Below are positions 50,407 to 60,126 of a stretch of 64,000 nucleotides of DNA, piece after piece. Position numbers and translations under genes: made by a program. The notes beneath the pieces were generated by a model, which was not told where the DNA came from, searched no databases, and was given only the letters and a program-made list of their open reading frames with translations. Every line of letters begins with the position of its first letter. Positions within the stretch are counted from its first letter, which is position 1. Source of the stretch: JAEUOS01 sp965279115 (GTDB lineage: Bacteria; Pseudomonadota; Gammaproteobacteria; Burkholderiales; JAEUOS01); the NCBI GenBank assembly GCA_965279115.1, contig OZ257137.1, positions 5,208,001 to 5,272,000 on the forward strand, written 5' to 3'.

Positions 50407-51426
50407 TCAGGCCGCGGCGCGTGCGGCGATTTCGCGGCTTTCCACGGCGCGCAATGCGTCCTTGCGCACTCCGTAGAAGAGTTCGCCGGCTGCCGCTGCG
50501 GGGGAACTGGGGATCAGGTCGGGATGATTGTCCCGGGCCCAATCCAGGAAGGCGGCCCGCAGATCGTCGAAGCGCGGGTCGCGCAGCGCTTCGGCCAGCT
50601 CGAGCAGGCGGGCCCACGCCCACGCGCGCGGCTGTTCAGCGACCCGTTCGACAAGCATGGAGACCACGCGCTCGTGGTCGCCGTTGAGGATGCAGAGATC
50701 GACGTAACCCGACATGTCCTCGTCGGACAATTCGTGTGTAGACAGGCTCACCGATTCGATCAGGTTGGCGCTTTTCTCCAGATAGCGGCGCTGGTCCACC
50801 GCGGTCATGGATTTCGAGTTCTCCATGACGCTGGTGAAATTGCGCGGCGAGACGCCGGTCGGGCCTTGTGGCGCGGCGGGCATGTGCGGTTCCGCCAGGT
50901 CGCCTTCGACGTCGCGGGCGGAACGCACCTGCGGCGCAGGCTTCTTGTTGGCGATCAGCGCGCGGATGCGCGCGACCTCAGCCTCCTGTTCAGCCTGCGG
51001 GATGGGCGGCAGCCGAATGCCGATGTCCTTGCCGTCGAGCAGTGCGGAGGTGGGAACCGGACCGGTGAATACCGTGTTCACCAGGCCCGGGACGGCGGTC
51101 ATGATTTCCACCAGCGGGCTGCGCGAAGGCACGCGGTGGCGCACGCTGAGCAGTTCACGCACCAGCGGCAGCATCGCGTCGTACGGAACGCGAATGCGCT
51201 CCTGGTTGCGCTTGATGGTGACCTCGAGATTTGCCACATTGGGCAACGCCAGCCGGGCGTCGGGCAGGCGCAGGATGGCCTTCAGGTCGAGCAGGTAGAG
51301 GTTGCGCTTTTGCGGATTGAGTGAGAAAACGCACTCGATCGGGCGCTCGGCGCTTTCCTGGCGGCCGCCGATGAACTTTTTCAGGACGTTGAGGAGCGGG
51401 TTCTTGCGCAACGGGCTATCCGGCAT
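50407..51426 (-). CDS. Hypothetical protein downstream of a diguanylate cyclase
   Basis: A 339-residue protein starting at ATG 51426. The N-terminal half (VFSLNPQKRNLYLLDLKAILRLPDARL, PNVANLEVTIKRNQERIRVPY) is not a family I recognise. A low-complexity linker spans about 155-190, and the C-terminus (GYVDLCILNGDHERVVSMLVERVAEQPRAWAWARLLELAEAL) reads like a TPR or FimV-like helical repeat. No signal peptide or membrane helix is visible. It lies 29 bp after the diguanylate cyclase gene, so both are probably co-transcribed; it could be a c-di-GMP effector. Confidence 0.55.
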   Translation of the reverse strand: MPDSPLRKNPLLNVLKKFIGGRQESAERPIECVFSLNPQKRNLYLLDLKAILRLPDARLALPNVANLEVTIKRNQERIRVPYDAMLPLVRELLSVRHRVPSRSPLVEIMTAVPGLVNTVFTGPVPTSALLDGKDIGIRLPPIPQAEQEAEVARIRALIANKKPAPQVRSARDVEGDLAEPHMPAAPQGPTGVSPRNFTSVMENSKSMTAVDQRRYLEKSANLIESVSLSTHELSDEDMSGYVDLCILNGDHERVVSMLVERVAEQPRAWAWARLLELAEALRDPRFDDLRAAFLDWARDNHPDLIPSSPAAAAGELFYGVRKDALRAVESREIAARAAA

Positions 51427-51455
51427 GGGCTTCGGGCGATCAGCGACAGGTGTTT

Positions 51456-52580
51456 TCAGAAAAGGGTGACTTCGCCATCGAGGGTGGCGGCTTCCTGCAG
51501 GTCGCCGGAGGCGGCCAGGGTCTCGAAACTGCACACCCTGTTGCGTCCGTTGCGCTTGGCGAAGTAGAGCGCCTCGTCGGCACGGCCGACCGCCACCGAG
51601 GGCATGTCGGCGAGACGGATGCGGGTATAGCCCAGGCTTGCGGTGACGCGACCCACCTGGGGAAATTCGTAGCGCTCGATCGAGGCACGAAAGCGTTCCA
51701 GCACGGCGGCCGCGCCGGCGGCGTTGCAGGGCGAGAGCACGATCACGAATTCTTCGCCGCCAAAACGGAACAGCCGGTCTTCCATGCGGAAGCCGCGCAT
51801 CATCAGGCGTGCCAGCAGGATCAGGACCTCGTCGCCGTAGAGGTGGCCGAAGCGGTCGTTGATGCTCTTGAAATGGTCGATGTCGACCACCGCCAGCCAA
51901 TGGTGTTCTCCGGGACGCGCCGCGCGCCGGTCATCGCCGAAAGCGCCGGGGTTCTCATGGGCCGCGCGCTGCATCTGCAGCACGCGGTTGATGCGCGCCT
52001 CGAACGTCTTGCGGTTGAACAGGCCGGTCAGGGTGTCGCACTCGGCGTCATTGATCAGGTTGACGTGGTTCTGGTAGACCTTCAGGAAAGTACTGATCCA
52101 CCACGGGCGCCGGGAGGCGGGACTGGCGTAACGCAACGTGACCACGCCGGCCAGGCCGCGCGAATCGAACAGGCTGTGCGCGACGATCTGCGGGGCGGCC
52201 ATCACGGAATCGGCCATCGGTGTGGCGCCGGTGAGGGCGATGACGGCTTGCTGCAATATGGCCTCGGCCACCGGCCAGGGCTCCTCCGGGTCGACAGGGC
52301 GCGGCTGGCAGTCCCGTCCGATCACCAGAACCGGCTCAATATGCTCCTCGACGCGGCCGTGCAGGGTGATCTCCTCGGCGCCGCACAGATCGGCGAGGAT
52401 GCGCAGCATCGTCAACTGCATGCGGTCGCGGTCGCGCTCCTCGCTCAGGTGTTCGATGGCACCCAACACGACCAACGCGCTTTCCGGCACGCCAATGGAC
52501 ATCGTCGCGTCAAGCGGCAATGCGTCGGACGCCGGCGCGGCGGCGGAGGATTGGGTGGCGATCACGGGGAATGGATTCAC
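51456..52580 (-). CDS. GGDEF diguanylate cyclase
   Basis: A 374-residue protein. The N-terminal ~190 residues (LSEERDRDRMQLTMLRILADLCGAEEITLHGRV) look like a GAF-type sensor. The GGDEF domain shows GLFNRKTFEARINRVL, DIDHFKSINDRFGHLYGDEVL and the active site RFGGEEFVIVL (about 270-280); no EAL domain follows. It should make c-di-GMP in the cytoplasm. No I-site RxxD is obvious five residues before GGEEF (RMEDRLFRFGGEEF has RMED), which would fit product control. ATG 52580 is the start. Confidence 0.85.
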   Translation of the reverse strand: MNPFPVIATQSSAAAPASDALPLDATMSIGVPESALVVLGAIEHLSEERDRDRMQLTMLRILADLCGAEEITLHGRVEEHIEPVLVIGRDCQPRPVDPEEPWPVAEAILQQAVIALTGATPMADSVMAAPQIVAHSLFDSRGLAGVVTLRYASPASRRPWWISTFLKVYQNHVNLINDAECDTLTGLFNRKTFEARINRVLQMQRAAHENPGAFGDDRRAARPGEHHWLAVVDIDHFKSINDRFGHLYGDEVLILLARLMMRGFRMEDRLFRFGGEEFVIVLSPCNAAGAAAVLERFRASIERYEFPQVGRVTASLGYTRIRLADMPSVAVGRADEALYFAKRNGRNRVCSFETLAASGDLQEAATLDGEVTLF

Positions 52581-52732
52581 AAAGTCTGTTGGGCGTATAA
52601 CGGCGATGCAGCGGCAAAACTGAAGTTTCCGCCGCCTGTCGCCAGGTCGGCCGCGAAAATCCCAGTATCATCAAGGACTTCCCGACGGTGCCTGGCGCCG
52701 GTCGATCCGCCTGTCCCCGTCATTTTTCGCCC

Positions 52733-53641
52733 TTGACCTCCAAACCCATCCCGCGCTGGCTCGGGGTTGTCCTGATGCTGGGGATAGCCACCACTTTTGG
52801 CAGCAACCACGTCGCCGCGCGCATCGCCTTTGATCACGGCGCCAATGTCACCACGGCGGTGGTGTTTCGTTCCGTCGGAACCGCCCTCGCGGTGTTCGCG
52901 CTGCTCGTCGCCAATGGCGTGTCGTTCCGGTTGCCTGGGGCCACCAGGGGGCGCGCCATGGTCATTGGTGTGGCTCTGGCGATCCAGAGCGTGTGCATCT
53001 ACTCGGCCGTGGCGCGCATCCCGGTGGCGCTGGCGCTGCTGGTTTTCAACACCTTTCCGCTGCTCTTGTCCCTGATGTCATGGGCTGCCGGTGCCGAGCG
53101 GCCGACCCGGCGCATGCTGGTGATGATGCCGGTCGCGCTGGCCGGCCTGGCACTGGCACTGGACGCTGGTGGATGGAGCGGCCGCAATGCCGCGGGCTTT
53201 GCCGGGCGCTGGGCGGAAATCGGCGTCGGGGTCTCCTTCGCGCTCGGTGCCGGGCTCGCATTCGCGACGGCACTTTTTCTCACCACCCGCTGGCTGGCCG
53301 ACGTCGACGGACGCATGCGCAGCTTTCTCACCATGGGCACGGTCGGCGTGCTCGCGTTCGCCGCGGGCATGGCCACCGACAGCTTCGTGCTGCCGCGCGA
53401 CGCCACCGGCTGGCTGGGAATCGCGCTCCTGACGGTGTTCTACTGCATCTCGATCACGTCGCTGTTCGTGCTCCTGCCGCGCCTGGGCGCTGTAAACAAC
53501 GCGGCCCTGATGAATTTCGAGCCGGTGGCGGTGCTTTTTCTCGCCTGGGCGGTTCTCGACCAGGTGGTGGCGCCACTGCAGATCGCCGGCGCGGCGATCG
53601 TGATCGGCGCGATTGTCGCCATGGCCACCGGCAAGCGATAG
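52733..53641 (+). CDS. EamA-family DMT transporter
   Basis: About 302 residues with ten predicted helices. The start is uncertain: TTG 52733 (LTSKPIPRWLGVVLML) is the best match to family length, with a GTG at 52688 as an alternative. Segments such as FGSNHVAARIAFDHGANVTTAVVFRS and LFVLLPRLGAVNNAALMNFEP mark the two EamA repeats. It is distinct from the DMT protein at 44892. Substrate unknown. It precedes the SMP-30 gene by 66 bp. Confidence 0.78.
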   Translation: MTSKPIPRWLGVVLMLGIATTFGSNHVAARIAFDHGANVTTAVVFRSVGTALAVFALLVANGVSFRLPGATRGRAMVIGVALAIQSVCIYSAVARIPVALALLVFNTFPLLLSLMSWAAGAERPTRRMLVMMPVALAGLALALDAGGWSGRNAAGFAGRWAEIGVGVSFALGAGLAFATALFLTTRWLADVDGRMRSFLTMGTVGVLAFAAGMATDSFVLPRDATGWLGIALLTVFYCISITSLFVLLPRLGAVNNAALMNFEPVAVLFLAWAVLDQVVAPLQIAGAAIVIGAIVAMATGKR

Positions 53642-53707
53642 CGCCGTGGACACGTTCGGCCGCGCCTGCAGGCATCATCACTGAACTGATCGCAAGGAGA
53701 CCACACC

Positions 53708-54736
53708 ATGCCCGCCAACCCCATCGATGGATTCGTCGTCGACCGCTCGGCCATCCGCTATATCGGTGAAGGCCTGCAGCGTCCGGAATGCATACTTGCG
53801 GAACCCGACGGCACCCTGTGGAGCGCGGACGCGCGCGGCGGGGTCATGAAGCTGCGCCACGATGGCACCCAGACCTTCATCGGCCAGCGGGCCAGCGACC
53901 GCTTCGGCACGGCGCGGGACGCATCGGCGCAGGATCTCGAATCCAAGTTCACCCAGGGCACCTTGCCCAATGGTCTGGCCTTTGCCGCCAACGGCGATAT
54001 CCTGATTTCCAATTTCGGCACCGACCTGCTCGAGGTGATGACGCGCGACGGCGCCACCCGCACGCTGTTCGACCAGATCGACGGAAAGCCGATCGGCAAG
54101 GTCAATTTCGTCCTGCGCGACTCGCAGGACCGCACCTGGATCACCATCTCCACCCGCGTCAATCCGTGGACCACGGCTGCCGCCAGCCGGGTGCGCGACG
54201 GCTACATCGCCGTGGTGGACGACAAGGGCATCCGCGTGGTCGCCGACGGCTTCTGCTTCACCAACGAGATCCGCATGGACGCGAAGGAGGAGTGGCTGTA
54301 CATCGTCGAGACGACCGGGCCGCATATCACGCGCATGCGCGTGGGCGCCGACGCGAGCCTCTCCGGTCGCGAGATCTTCGGGCCGGCCAACCTGGGCGGA
54401 TATCCGGACGGCATCGCCTTCGACGCTTTTGGCAACCTCTGGTGCACGCTGGTGATGATCGACCAGGTCATCGCGCTCACGCCGCAAGGCGACAAGCGGC
54501 TGCTGCTCGACGACTCGACGCCGGCGACCCTCAAGGCCTTCCGGGAGGCGATGGAAGGTCAGGCCGTGACAAGCGAACTGATGATCGCCACCCGCGGCAC
54601 CATCGCCCCATGGATGGCGTCGATCACTTTCGGCGGCGCGGACTTGAGGACGGTATACATCGGCAGCCTGATGGGTACCCGGATTCCCTATTTCACCGCG
54701 CCGGTGGCGGGACTGCCGATGGTGCACTGGAAATGA
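53708..54736 (+). CDS. SMP-30/gluconolactonase/LRE-like protein
   Basis: A 342-residue six-bladed beta-propeller of the SMP-30 group (PEGLQRPECIL-type start with ECILAEPDGTLWSADARGG, then LPNGLAFAANGDILISNFG, FTNEIRMDAKEEWLYIVETTG and GGYPDGIAFDAFGNLWCTL). Such proteins are metal-dependent lactonases or esterases. No signal peptide is visible, so it is probably cytoplasmic. AAGGAG precedes ATG 53708. The PhoD-like gene overlaps its stop by 4 bp, implying joint expression; a common pathway is not evident. Confidence 0.75.
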   Translation: MPANPIDGFVVDRSAIRYIGEGLQRPECILAEPDGTLWSADARGGVMKLRHDGTQTFIGQRASDRFGTARDASAQDLESKFTQGTLPNGLAFAANGDILISNFGTDLLEVMTRDGATRTLFDQIDGKPIGKVNFVLRDSQDRTWITISTRVNPWTTAAASRVRDGYIAVVDDKGIRVVADGFCFTNEIRMDAKEEWLYIVETTGPHITRMRVGADASLSGREIFGPANLGGYPDGIAFDAFGNLWCTLVMIDQVIALTPQGDKRLLLDDSTPATLKAFREAMEGQAVTSELMIATRGTIAPWMASITFGGADLRTVYIGSLMGTRIPYFTAPVAGLPMVHWK

Positions 54737-56121
54737 CGCCCGGGACAACGCCTGCGCGCGCCTTGCTCGCTGCCGCGTTGTTCGCGGCGGCGGCCGCCTC
54801 CTGGGCCGCCAACATCGTCGCCGGGCCGATGGCCGGCCACCGGGACGCGCGTTCCACGCTGATCTGGCTGCAGGCCGATGGTGCTGCCGCCGCGCGCATC
54901 GAATACTGGGAAGAGGCCGACGACAAGCGGCGCCGCGCCACCGAACCGGTGCGCCTGAGCGCGGCGACCGATTTCTCGGCGCAGGTCGCCATCAGCGGAC
55001 TCGCCCCGGGCACCACCTATCGCTATCGCGTGCTCCTCGACGGCCGTGAAGCGCGCATCGCCCAACCGCTGCAGTTCCGCACCGAAGCCCTGTGGATGTG
55101 GCAGAAGCATTCGTATATCGCCGCCCAGGGGCACGTGCCGCGCGACTTCCGCGTGGCCTTCGGCAGCTGCACCTACGTGAACGATCCGCCCTTCGACCGT
55201 TCGACGCGGCCCGCGGGGCCCTATGGGGGCGGGTACGGAATATTCGACAGCATCGCCGGCAGGAAGCCGGACATCATGCTCTGGCTGGGCGACAACACCT
55301 ACCTGCGCGATGCCGATGTCGGGAGTCCCGCGGGCATCGCGCAGCGCTATCGCCATGACCGCGCGCTGCCCGAACTGCAGAACCTCCTGCGCACCGGCAA
55401 CCACTACGCCATCTGGGACGACCATGATTTCGGCCCCAACGACGCCAACAGCAGCTTCACCTACAAGGCCGATTCGCTGGAGATATTCCAGCGCTACTGG
55501 CCCAACGGAGCCGGCGGGCAACCGGGCGTGCCGGGCATTTTCAGGGTGGTGAGCCACTATGACGCCGACTTCTTCCTGCTCGACGGCCGCTTCAACCGGG
55601 ATGCCGATGCCGCGCAAGGCCTGCCCGGCAAGGCGCTCTTTGGCGCCGCCCAGATCCGCTGGCTGAAGAATGCGCTGCTCGCCTCGACCGCGAGTTTCCG
55701 CATCATCGTCGCCGGCAACCAGATGCTCAAGGCGGTGCCGCCGCGCATCGAAGGCTGGAGCAACTTCCCTGATGAGCGGCGCGACTTCCTGGAATGGCTG
55801 GCCGACAATCGCGTGCCCGGCGTGCTGTTCCTGTCCGGCGACCGCCATCACACGGTGCTCTCCAGGCTGGCGCGCGAAAACGCCTATCCGCTCCACGACT
55901 TCACCTGTTCGCCGCTGACCGCCGGCGTGCATGCGCCGCTGCGCGGCGAGGACATGGGCCTGGCGGAAGAGGGCACCCTTGCGGCCAAGCGCAACTTCTG
56001 CACGCTCGATTTCAGCGGCACCTGGGCCGACCGCGTTTTGACACTGCGCTCCCTGGACGCGGCCGGCAACGAATTGTGGAAGCGCGACCTGTCCGTCCGC
56101 GAACTGCGCTACGGGAATTAG
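54733..56121 (+). CDS. PhoD-like alkaline phosphatase
   Basis: A 462-residue exported protein. ATG 54733 overlaps the SMP-30 stop and is followed by a signal peptide (ALLAAALFAAAAASWAA). A fibronectin-like N-domain (about 30-110) precedes the metallophosphatase domain with VAFGSCTYVND, MLWLGDNTY, IWDDHDFGPND and VLFLSGDRHHTVLS. This is the PhoD-like group, which hydrolyses phosphomono- or diesters, or lactone-like substrates in some members. It adds to the phosphatases at 7-22 kb but lacks a Pho-like repeat nearby. Confidence 0.8.
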   Translation: MTPGTTPARALLAAALFAAAAASWAANIVAGPMAGHRDARSTLIWLQADGAAAARIEYWEEADDKRRRATEPVRLSAATDFSAQVAISGLAPGTTYRYRVLLDGREARIAQPLQFRTEALWMWQKHSYIAAQGHVPRDFRVAFGSCTYVNDPPFDRSTRPAGPYGGGYGIFDSIAGRKPDIMLWLGDNTYLRDADVGSPAGIAQRYRHDRALPELQNLLRTGNHYAIWDDHDFGPNDANSSFTYKADSLEIFQRYWPNGAGGQPGVPGIFRVVSHYDADFFLLDGRFNRDADAAQGLPGKALFGAAQIRWLKNALLASTASFRIIVAGNQMLKAVPPRIEGWSNFPDERRDFLEWLADNRVPGVLFLSGDRHHTVLSRLARENAYPLHDFTCSPLTAGVHAPLRGEDMGLAEEGTLAAKRNFCTLDFSGTWADRVLTLRSLDAAGNELWKRDLSVRELRYGN

Positions 56122-56198
56122 CCGGGTGCGGCAGCGCCCGCGCCGGGTGGCGCGCTTCGCCTTTGGTGTAAAATTCAAATTTCCGAAGACGTCAGCAC

Positions 56199-57893
56199 AT
56201 GACCAAATACGTTTTCGTTACCGGCGGCGTGGTTTCTTCCCTGGGGAAGGGTATCGCAGCCGCGTCCCTTGCGGCTATCCTCGAGTCGCGCGGCATCAAG
56301 GTAACCAACCTCAAGCTGGACCCCTACATCAACGTCGATCCGGGCACCATGAGCCCGTTTCAGCACGGCGAGGTGTATGTCACCGAAGACGGCGCCGAAA
56401 CCGACCTTGACCTGGGCCATTACGAGCGCTTCTCGTCGGCGCGCATGCGTCGCTTCAACAACTTCACCACCGGCCAGATCTACGAGTCGGTGATCAAGAA
56501 GGAGCGCCGCGGCGAATACCTCGGGCGCACCGTGCAGGTGATCCCGCACATCACCGACGAGATCAAGGCTTTCATCCGCAAGGGCGCGGGCGAAGGCACG
56601 CCCCAGGAAGCCGAAGTCGCGATCGTCGAGGTGGGCGGGACGGTGGGCGACATCGAGTCGCTGCCTTTCCTTGAGGCGATCCGGCAGATGGGCCTGGAGA
56701 TGCAGCGTTCCGACACCTGCTACATCCACCTGACCCTGGTGCCCTATATCGCCTCGGCCGGCGAGATCAAGACCAAGCCGACCCAACATTCGGTCAAGGA
56801 ATTGCGCGAGATCGGCATCCAGGCCGACGCGCTTTTGTGCCGCTCCGACCGCGCCATTCCGGAAGAAGAACGCAAGAAGATCGCGCTTTTCTGCAACGTG
56901 GCCGCGCGCGCGGTGGTGTCGGTGTGGGACGCCGACTCCATCTACAAGGTGCCGGCCATGCTGCACGAGCAGATGTTGGACGAGATCGTCTGCCACAAGC
57001 TCGACATCGTAGCCAAGCCGGCGGATCTGTCGCAATGGCGCCGCCTGATAGACGCGCTGGAGCATCCGCGCGAGACCGTGGTGGTGGCCATGGTGGGCAA
57101 GTATGTCGACCTCACCGACTCCTACAAGTCCTTGAACGAGGCGCTGATCCACGCCGGCATCCATACCCATTCGAAGGTCGAGATCCGTTACGTCGATTCC
57201 GAGGCGCTCGGTGACGCCGACGCGTCCGGCGTCGCCAGCGCGCTTGCCGGGGTGGATGCCGTGCTGGTGCCGGGGGGATTCGGCGTGCGCGGCGTGGAAG
57301 GCAAGATCAAGGCGATCCGCCATGCGCGCGAAAACCTGATTCCCTATCTTGGCATTTGCCTGGGCATGCAACTGGCCGTCATCGAGTACGCGCGCCACAA
57401 GGCGGGCCTGGCGGGCGCCAACAGCACCGAATTCGATCCCGACACGCCGCATCCGGTGGTGGCCCTCATCACCGAATGGAAGGACAGCGATGGCCGCATC
57501 GAGCGCCGCACGGCGTCCTCGGACATGGGCGGCACCATGCGCCTGGGTTCGCAACCGGCCGATCTCGTGCCCGGCACCCTGGCCGCCAGGATCTATGGCG
57601 GGGCCATCGTGCAGGAACGCCATCGCCATCGTTACGAGGTCAACAACCACTACCTGCCGCAGATCGAAGCGGCGGGGCTGACCGTCTCGGCGCGCGCCAA
57701 GGCGGCGTCCACCGGCGAGGCACTTTGCGAACTGATCGAACTGGCCGACCATCCCTGGTTCGTCGGTTGCCAGTTCCACCCGGAGTTCTCCTCCACGCCG
57801 CGCGCCGGGCACCCGCTGTTCACGGCCTACATCGAGGCAGCCTTGGCGGCCAAGGCACGCTCGAAGGTGCAGCCGCTCGGACAGGCGGCCTGA
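56199..57893 (+). CDS. pyrG: CTP synthase
   Basis: A 564-residue enzyme. The amidoligase domain starts MTKYVFVTGGVVSSLGKGIAAASLAA and includes LKLDPYINVDPGTMSPFQHGEVYVTEDGAETDLDLGHYERF split over the P-loop and metal site. The glutaminase domain has the catalytic cysteine in YLGICLGMQ (Cys387) and the histidine/glutamate pair in CQFHPEFSST. It makes CTP from UTP with glutamine. A TAAAAT -10-like element lies about 30 bp upstream. The kdsA-eno-ftsB genes follow in the usual order. Confidence 0.97.
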   Translation: MTKYVFVTGGVVSSLGKGIAAASLAAILESRGIKVTNLKLDPYINVDPGTMSPFQHGEVYVTEDGAETDLDLGHYERFSSARMRRFNNFTTGQIYESVIKKERRGEYLGRTVQVIPHITDEIKAFIRKGAGEGTPQEAEVAIVEVGGTVGDIESLPFLEAIRQMGLEMQRSDTCYIHLTLVPYIASAGEIKTKPTQHSVKELREIGIQADALLCRSDRAIPEEERKKIALFCNVAARAVVSVWDADSIYKVPAMLHEQMLDEIVCHKLDIVAKPADLSQWRRLIDALEHPRETVVVAMVGKYVDLTDSYKSLNEALIHAGIHTHSKVEIRYVDSEALGDADASGVASALAGVDAVLVPGGFGVRGVEGKIKAIRHARENLIPYLGICLGMQLAVIEYARHKAGLAGANSTEFDPDTPHPVVALITEWKDSDGRIERRTASSDMGGTMRLGSQPADLVPGTLAARIYGGAIVQERHRHRYEVNNHYLPQIEAAGLTVSARAKAASTGEALCELIELADHPWFVGCQFHPEFSSTPRAGHPLFTAYIEAALAAKARSKVQPLGQAA

Positions 57894-57898
57894 ACGCC

Positions 57899-58753
57899 AT
57901 GCAACTGTGCGGCTTTCAGGCGGGCTTGAACCACCCACTGTTCCTGATCGCGGGGCCGTGCGTGATCGAGTCGCGCGAGATGGCGCTCGATACCGCCGGG
58001 CATTTGAAGGAAATCACCGGCATCCTCGGGCTGCCGTTCATCTTCAAATCATCCTACGACAAGGCCAACCGCAGTTCCGGCAAGTCGTTTCGCGGCCTGG
58101 GCATGGAACGCGGGCTGGCCATCCTGGCCGAAGTGAAAGCGAAGATCGGCGTGCCGGTGTTGACCGACATCCACGACATTCCCGAGATACCCGATGTCGC
58201 CGCGGTGGTCGACGTATTGCAGACACCGGCCTTCCTGTGCCGCCAGACCGACTTCATCGCCGCCGCTGCGGCGGCAGGCAAGCCGGTCAACATCAAGAAG
58301 GGCCAGTTCCTGTCGCCGTGGGAAATGAAGAACGTGGTCGACAAGGCGCGTTCCGCGGCTCGCGCGGCACATCCCGGGGCGCCCGACAACATCATGGTGT
58401 GCGAGCGCGGCGCGTCCTTCGGCTACAACAACCTGGTCTCCGACATGCGCTCCCTGGCGGTGATGCGCGAGTCGGGCTGCCCGGTGGTGTTCGACGCCAC
58501 CCACTCCGTGCAGCAGCCCGGCGGCATGGGCGACCGCTCCGGCGGGCAGCGCGAGTTCGTGCCGGTGCTGGCGCGCGCGGCGGTGGCCGCCGGCGTGGCG
58601 GGGGTGTTCATGGAAACCCATCCCGATCCGGACAGCGCGCTGTCGGACGGGCCCAATGCCTGGCCGCTCAAGCGCATGCGCGAGCTGCTTGAAACACTGA
58701 TGGATATCGACGCCGCGACCAAGAGGCGCGGTTTCGCCGAACTCGACCTGTAG
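57899..58753 (+). CDS. kdsA: KDO-8-phosphate synthase
   Basis: A 284-residue aldolase, the standard length. It opens with HPLFLIAGPCVIESREMALDTAGHL, then FKSSYDKANRSSGKSFRG, VPVLTDIHDIPEI and RGASFGYNNLVSDMRSL. It condenses PEP and arabinose-5-phosphate to KDO-8-phosphate for lipopolysaccharide, confirming a Gram-negative host. ATG 57899 is 5 bp after pyrG. Confidence 0.95.
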   Translation: MQLCGFQAGLNHPLFLIAGPCVIESREMALDTAGHLKEITGILGLPFIFKSSYDKANRSSGKSFRGLGMERGLAILAEVKAKIGVPVLTDIHDIPEIPDVAAVVDVLQTPAFLCRQTDFIAAAAAAGKPVNIKKGQFLSPWEMKNVVDKARSAARAAHPGAPDNIMVCERGASFGYNNLVSDMRSLAVMRESGCPVVFDATHSVQQPGGMGDRSGGQREFVPVLARAAVAAGVAGVFMETHPDPDSALSDGPNAWPLKRMRELLETLMDIDAATKRRGFAELDL

Positions 58754-58803
58754 GAACGCAGGCGGTGCGGCGCAACAAACGCAATCTCGAGAGGAAATAG
58801 ACC

Positions 58804-60087
58804 ATGAGCGCAATCGTAGACATCATCGGCCGCGAGGTCATCGACAGCCGCGGCAATCCCACCGTCGAGTGCGATGTGCTGCTCGAATCCGGTTCGATGG
58901 GGCGTGCCGCCGTGCCATCCGGCGCCTCGACCGGCTCGCGCGAGGCCATCGAGCTGCGCGACGGCGACCGCGACCGCTATTTCGGCAAGGGCGTGCTCAA
59001 GGCGGTGGAGAACATCAACACCGAGATCGCAGAGGCGGTCGCCGGGCTCGACGCCAACGAGCAGGCCTTCCTCGACCGCACCCTGATCGAGCTTGACGGA
59101 ACCGAGAACAAGGCTCGCCTGGGCGCGAACGCCATGCTTGCCGTTTCAATGGCGACGGCCAAGGCCGCCGCCGAGGAAACCGGCCTGCCGCTCTACCGCT
59201 ACCTGGGCGGGTCCGGCGCGATGCAGCTACCGGTGCCGATGATGAACGTGATCAACGGCGGCGCGCATGCCGACAACAACCTCGACCTGCAGGAGTTCAT
59301 GATCATCCCTGTGGGCGCGCCCACCTTCCGCGAGGCGGTGCGCTACGGCGCGCAGGTGTTCCATACCTTGAAAAAGATTCTCCACGACCGCAAGCTCACC
59401 ACCGCGGTCGGGGACGAGGGCGGTTTCGCGCCGTCGGTGGAAAACCATGAGGCGGCCATCAAGCTGATCATCGAGGCGATCGAGAAGTCCGGCTTCGAAC
59501 CCGGCAGCGAAATCGCCCTCGGCCTGGACTGCGCGGCCAGCGAGTTCTACAAGGACGGCAAGTACCATCTTGAAGGCGACGGGCTTGTCCTCTCGGCCGG
59601 GCAGTTCACCGACTACCTGGCCAGCTGGTGTGACAAGTACCCCATCCTTTCCATCGAGGACGGCATGGCCGAAGGCGACTGGGACGGCTGGAAACTCCTC
59701 ACCGACCGGCTCGGCAAGAAGGTGCAGATCGTCGGCGACGACCTGTTCGTCACCAATCCCAAGATCCTGCGTGAAGGCATTGCCAAGGGCATCGCCAACT
59801 CGATTCTCATCAAGGTCAACCAGATCGGCACGCTCACCGAGACCTTCGCGGCCATCGAGATGGCCAAGCGCGCGGGTTACACCGCGGTGGTGTCGCACCG
59901 CTCGGGCGAGACCGAGGACTCGACCATCGCCGACATCGCCGTGGGCACGAACGCGCTGCAGATCAAGACCGGCTCGATGAGCCGCAGCGACCGCATCGCC
60001 AAGTACAACCAGTTGCTGCGCATCGAGGAAGACCTGGGTGAAGTGGCCAGCTACCCCGGCCGCGCGGCGTTCTACAACCTCAGGTAG
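58804..60087 (+). CDS. eno: Enolase
   Basis: A 427-residue glycolytic enzyme. Motifs are IVDIIGREVIDSRGNPTVE at the start, SGASTGSREA, the metal and catalytic segment GDEGGFAPS, SIEDGMAEGDWDGW, VGDDLFVTN, and SHRSGETEDSTIAD. It interconverts 2-phosphoglycerate and PEP, and in many bacteria is also part of the RNA degradosome. GAGAGGAAA precedes ATG 58804. Confidence 0.97.
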   Translation: MSAIVDIIGREVIDSRGNPTVECDVLLESGSMGRAAVPSGASTGSREAIELRDGDRDRYFGKGVLKAVENINTEIAEAVAGLDANEQAFLDRTLIELDGTENKARLGANAMLAVSMATAKAAAEETGLPLYRYLGGSGAMQLPVPMMNVINGGAHADNNLDLQEFMIIPVGAPTFREAVRYGAQVFHTLKKILHDRKLTTAVGDEGGFAPSVENHEAAIKLIIEAIEKSGFEPGSEIALGLDCAASEFYKDGKYHLEGDGLVLSAGQFTDYLASWCDKYPILSIEDGMAEGDWDGWKLLTDRLGKKVQIVGDDLFVTNPKILREGIAKGIANSILIKVNQIGTLTETFAAIEMAKRAGYTAVVSHRSGETEDSTIADIAVGTNALQIKTGSMSRSDRIAKYNQLLRIEEDLGEVASYPGRAAFYNLR

Positions 60088-60126
60088 CGCCCGGATGACC
60101 GGCGCGGACGATTCGGCAGGACGCCC

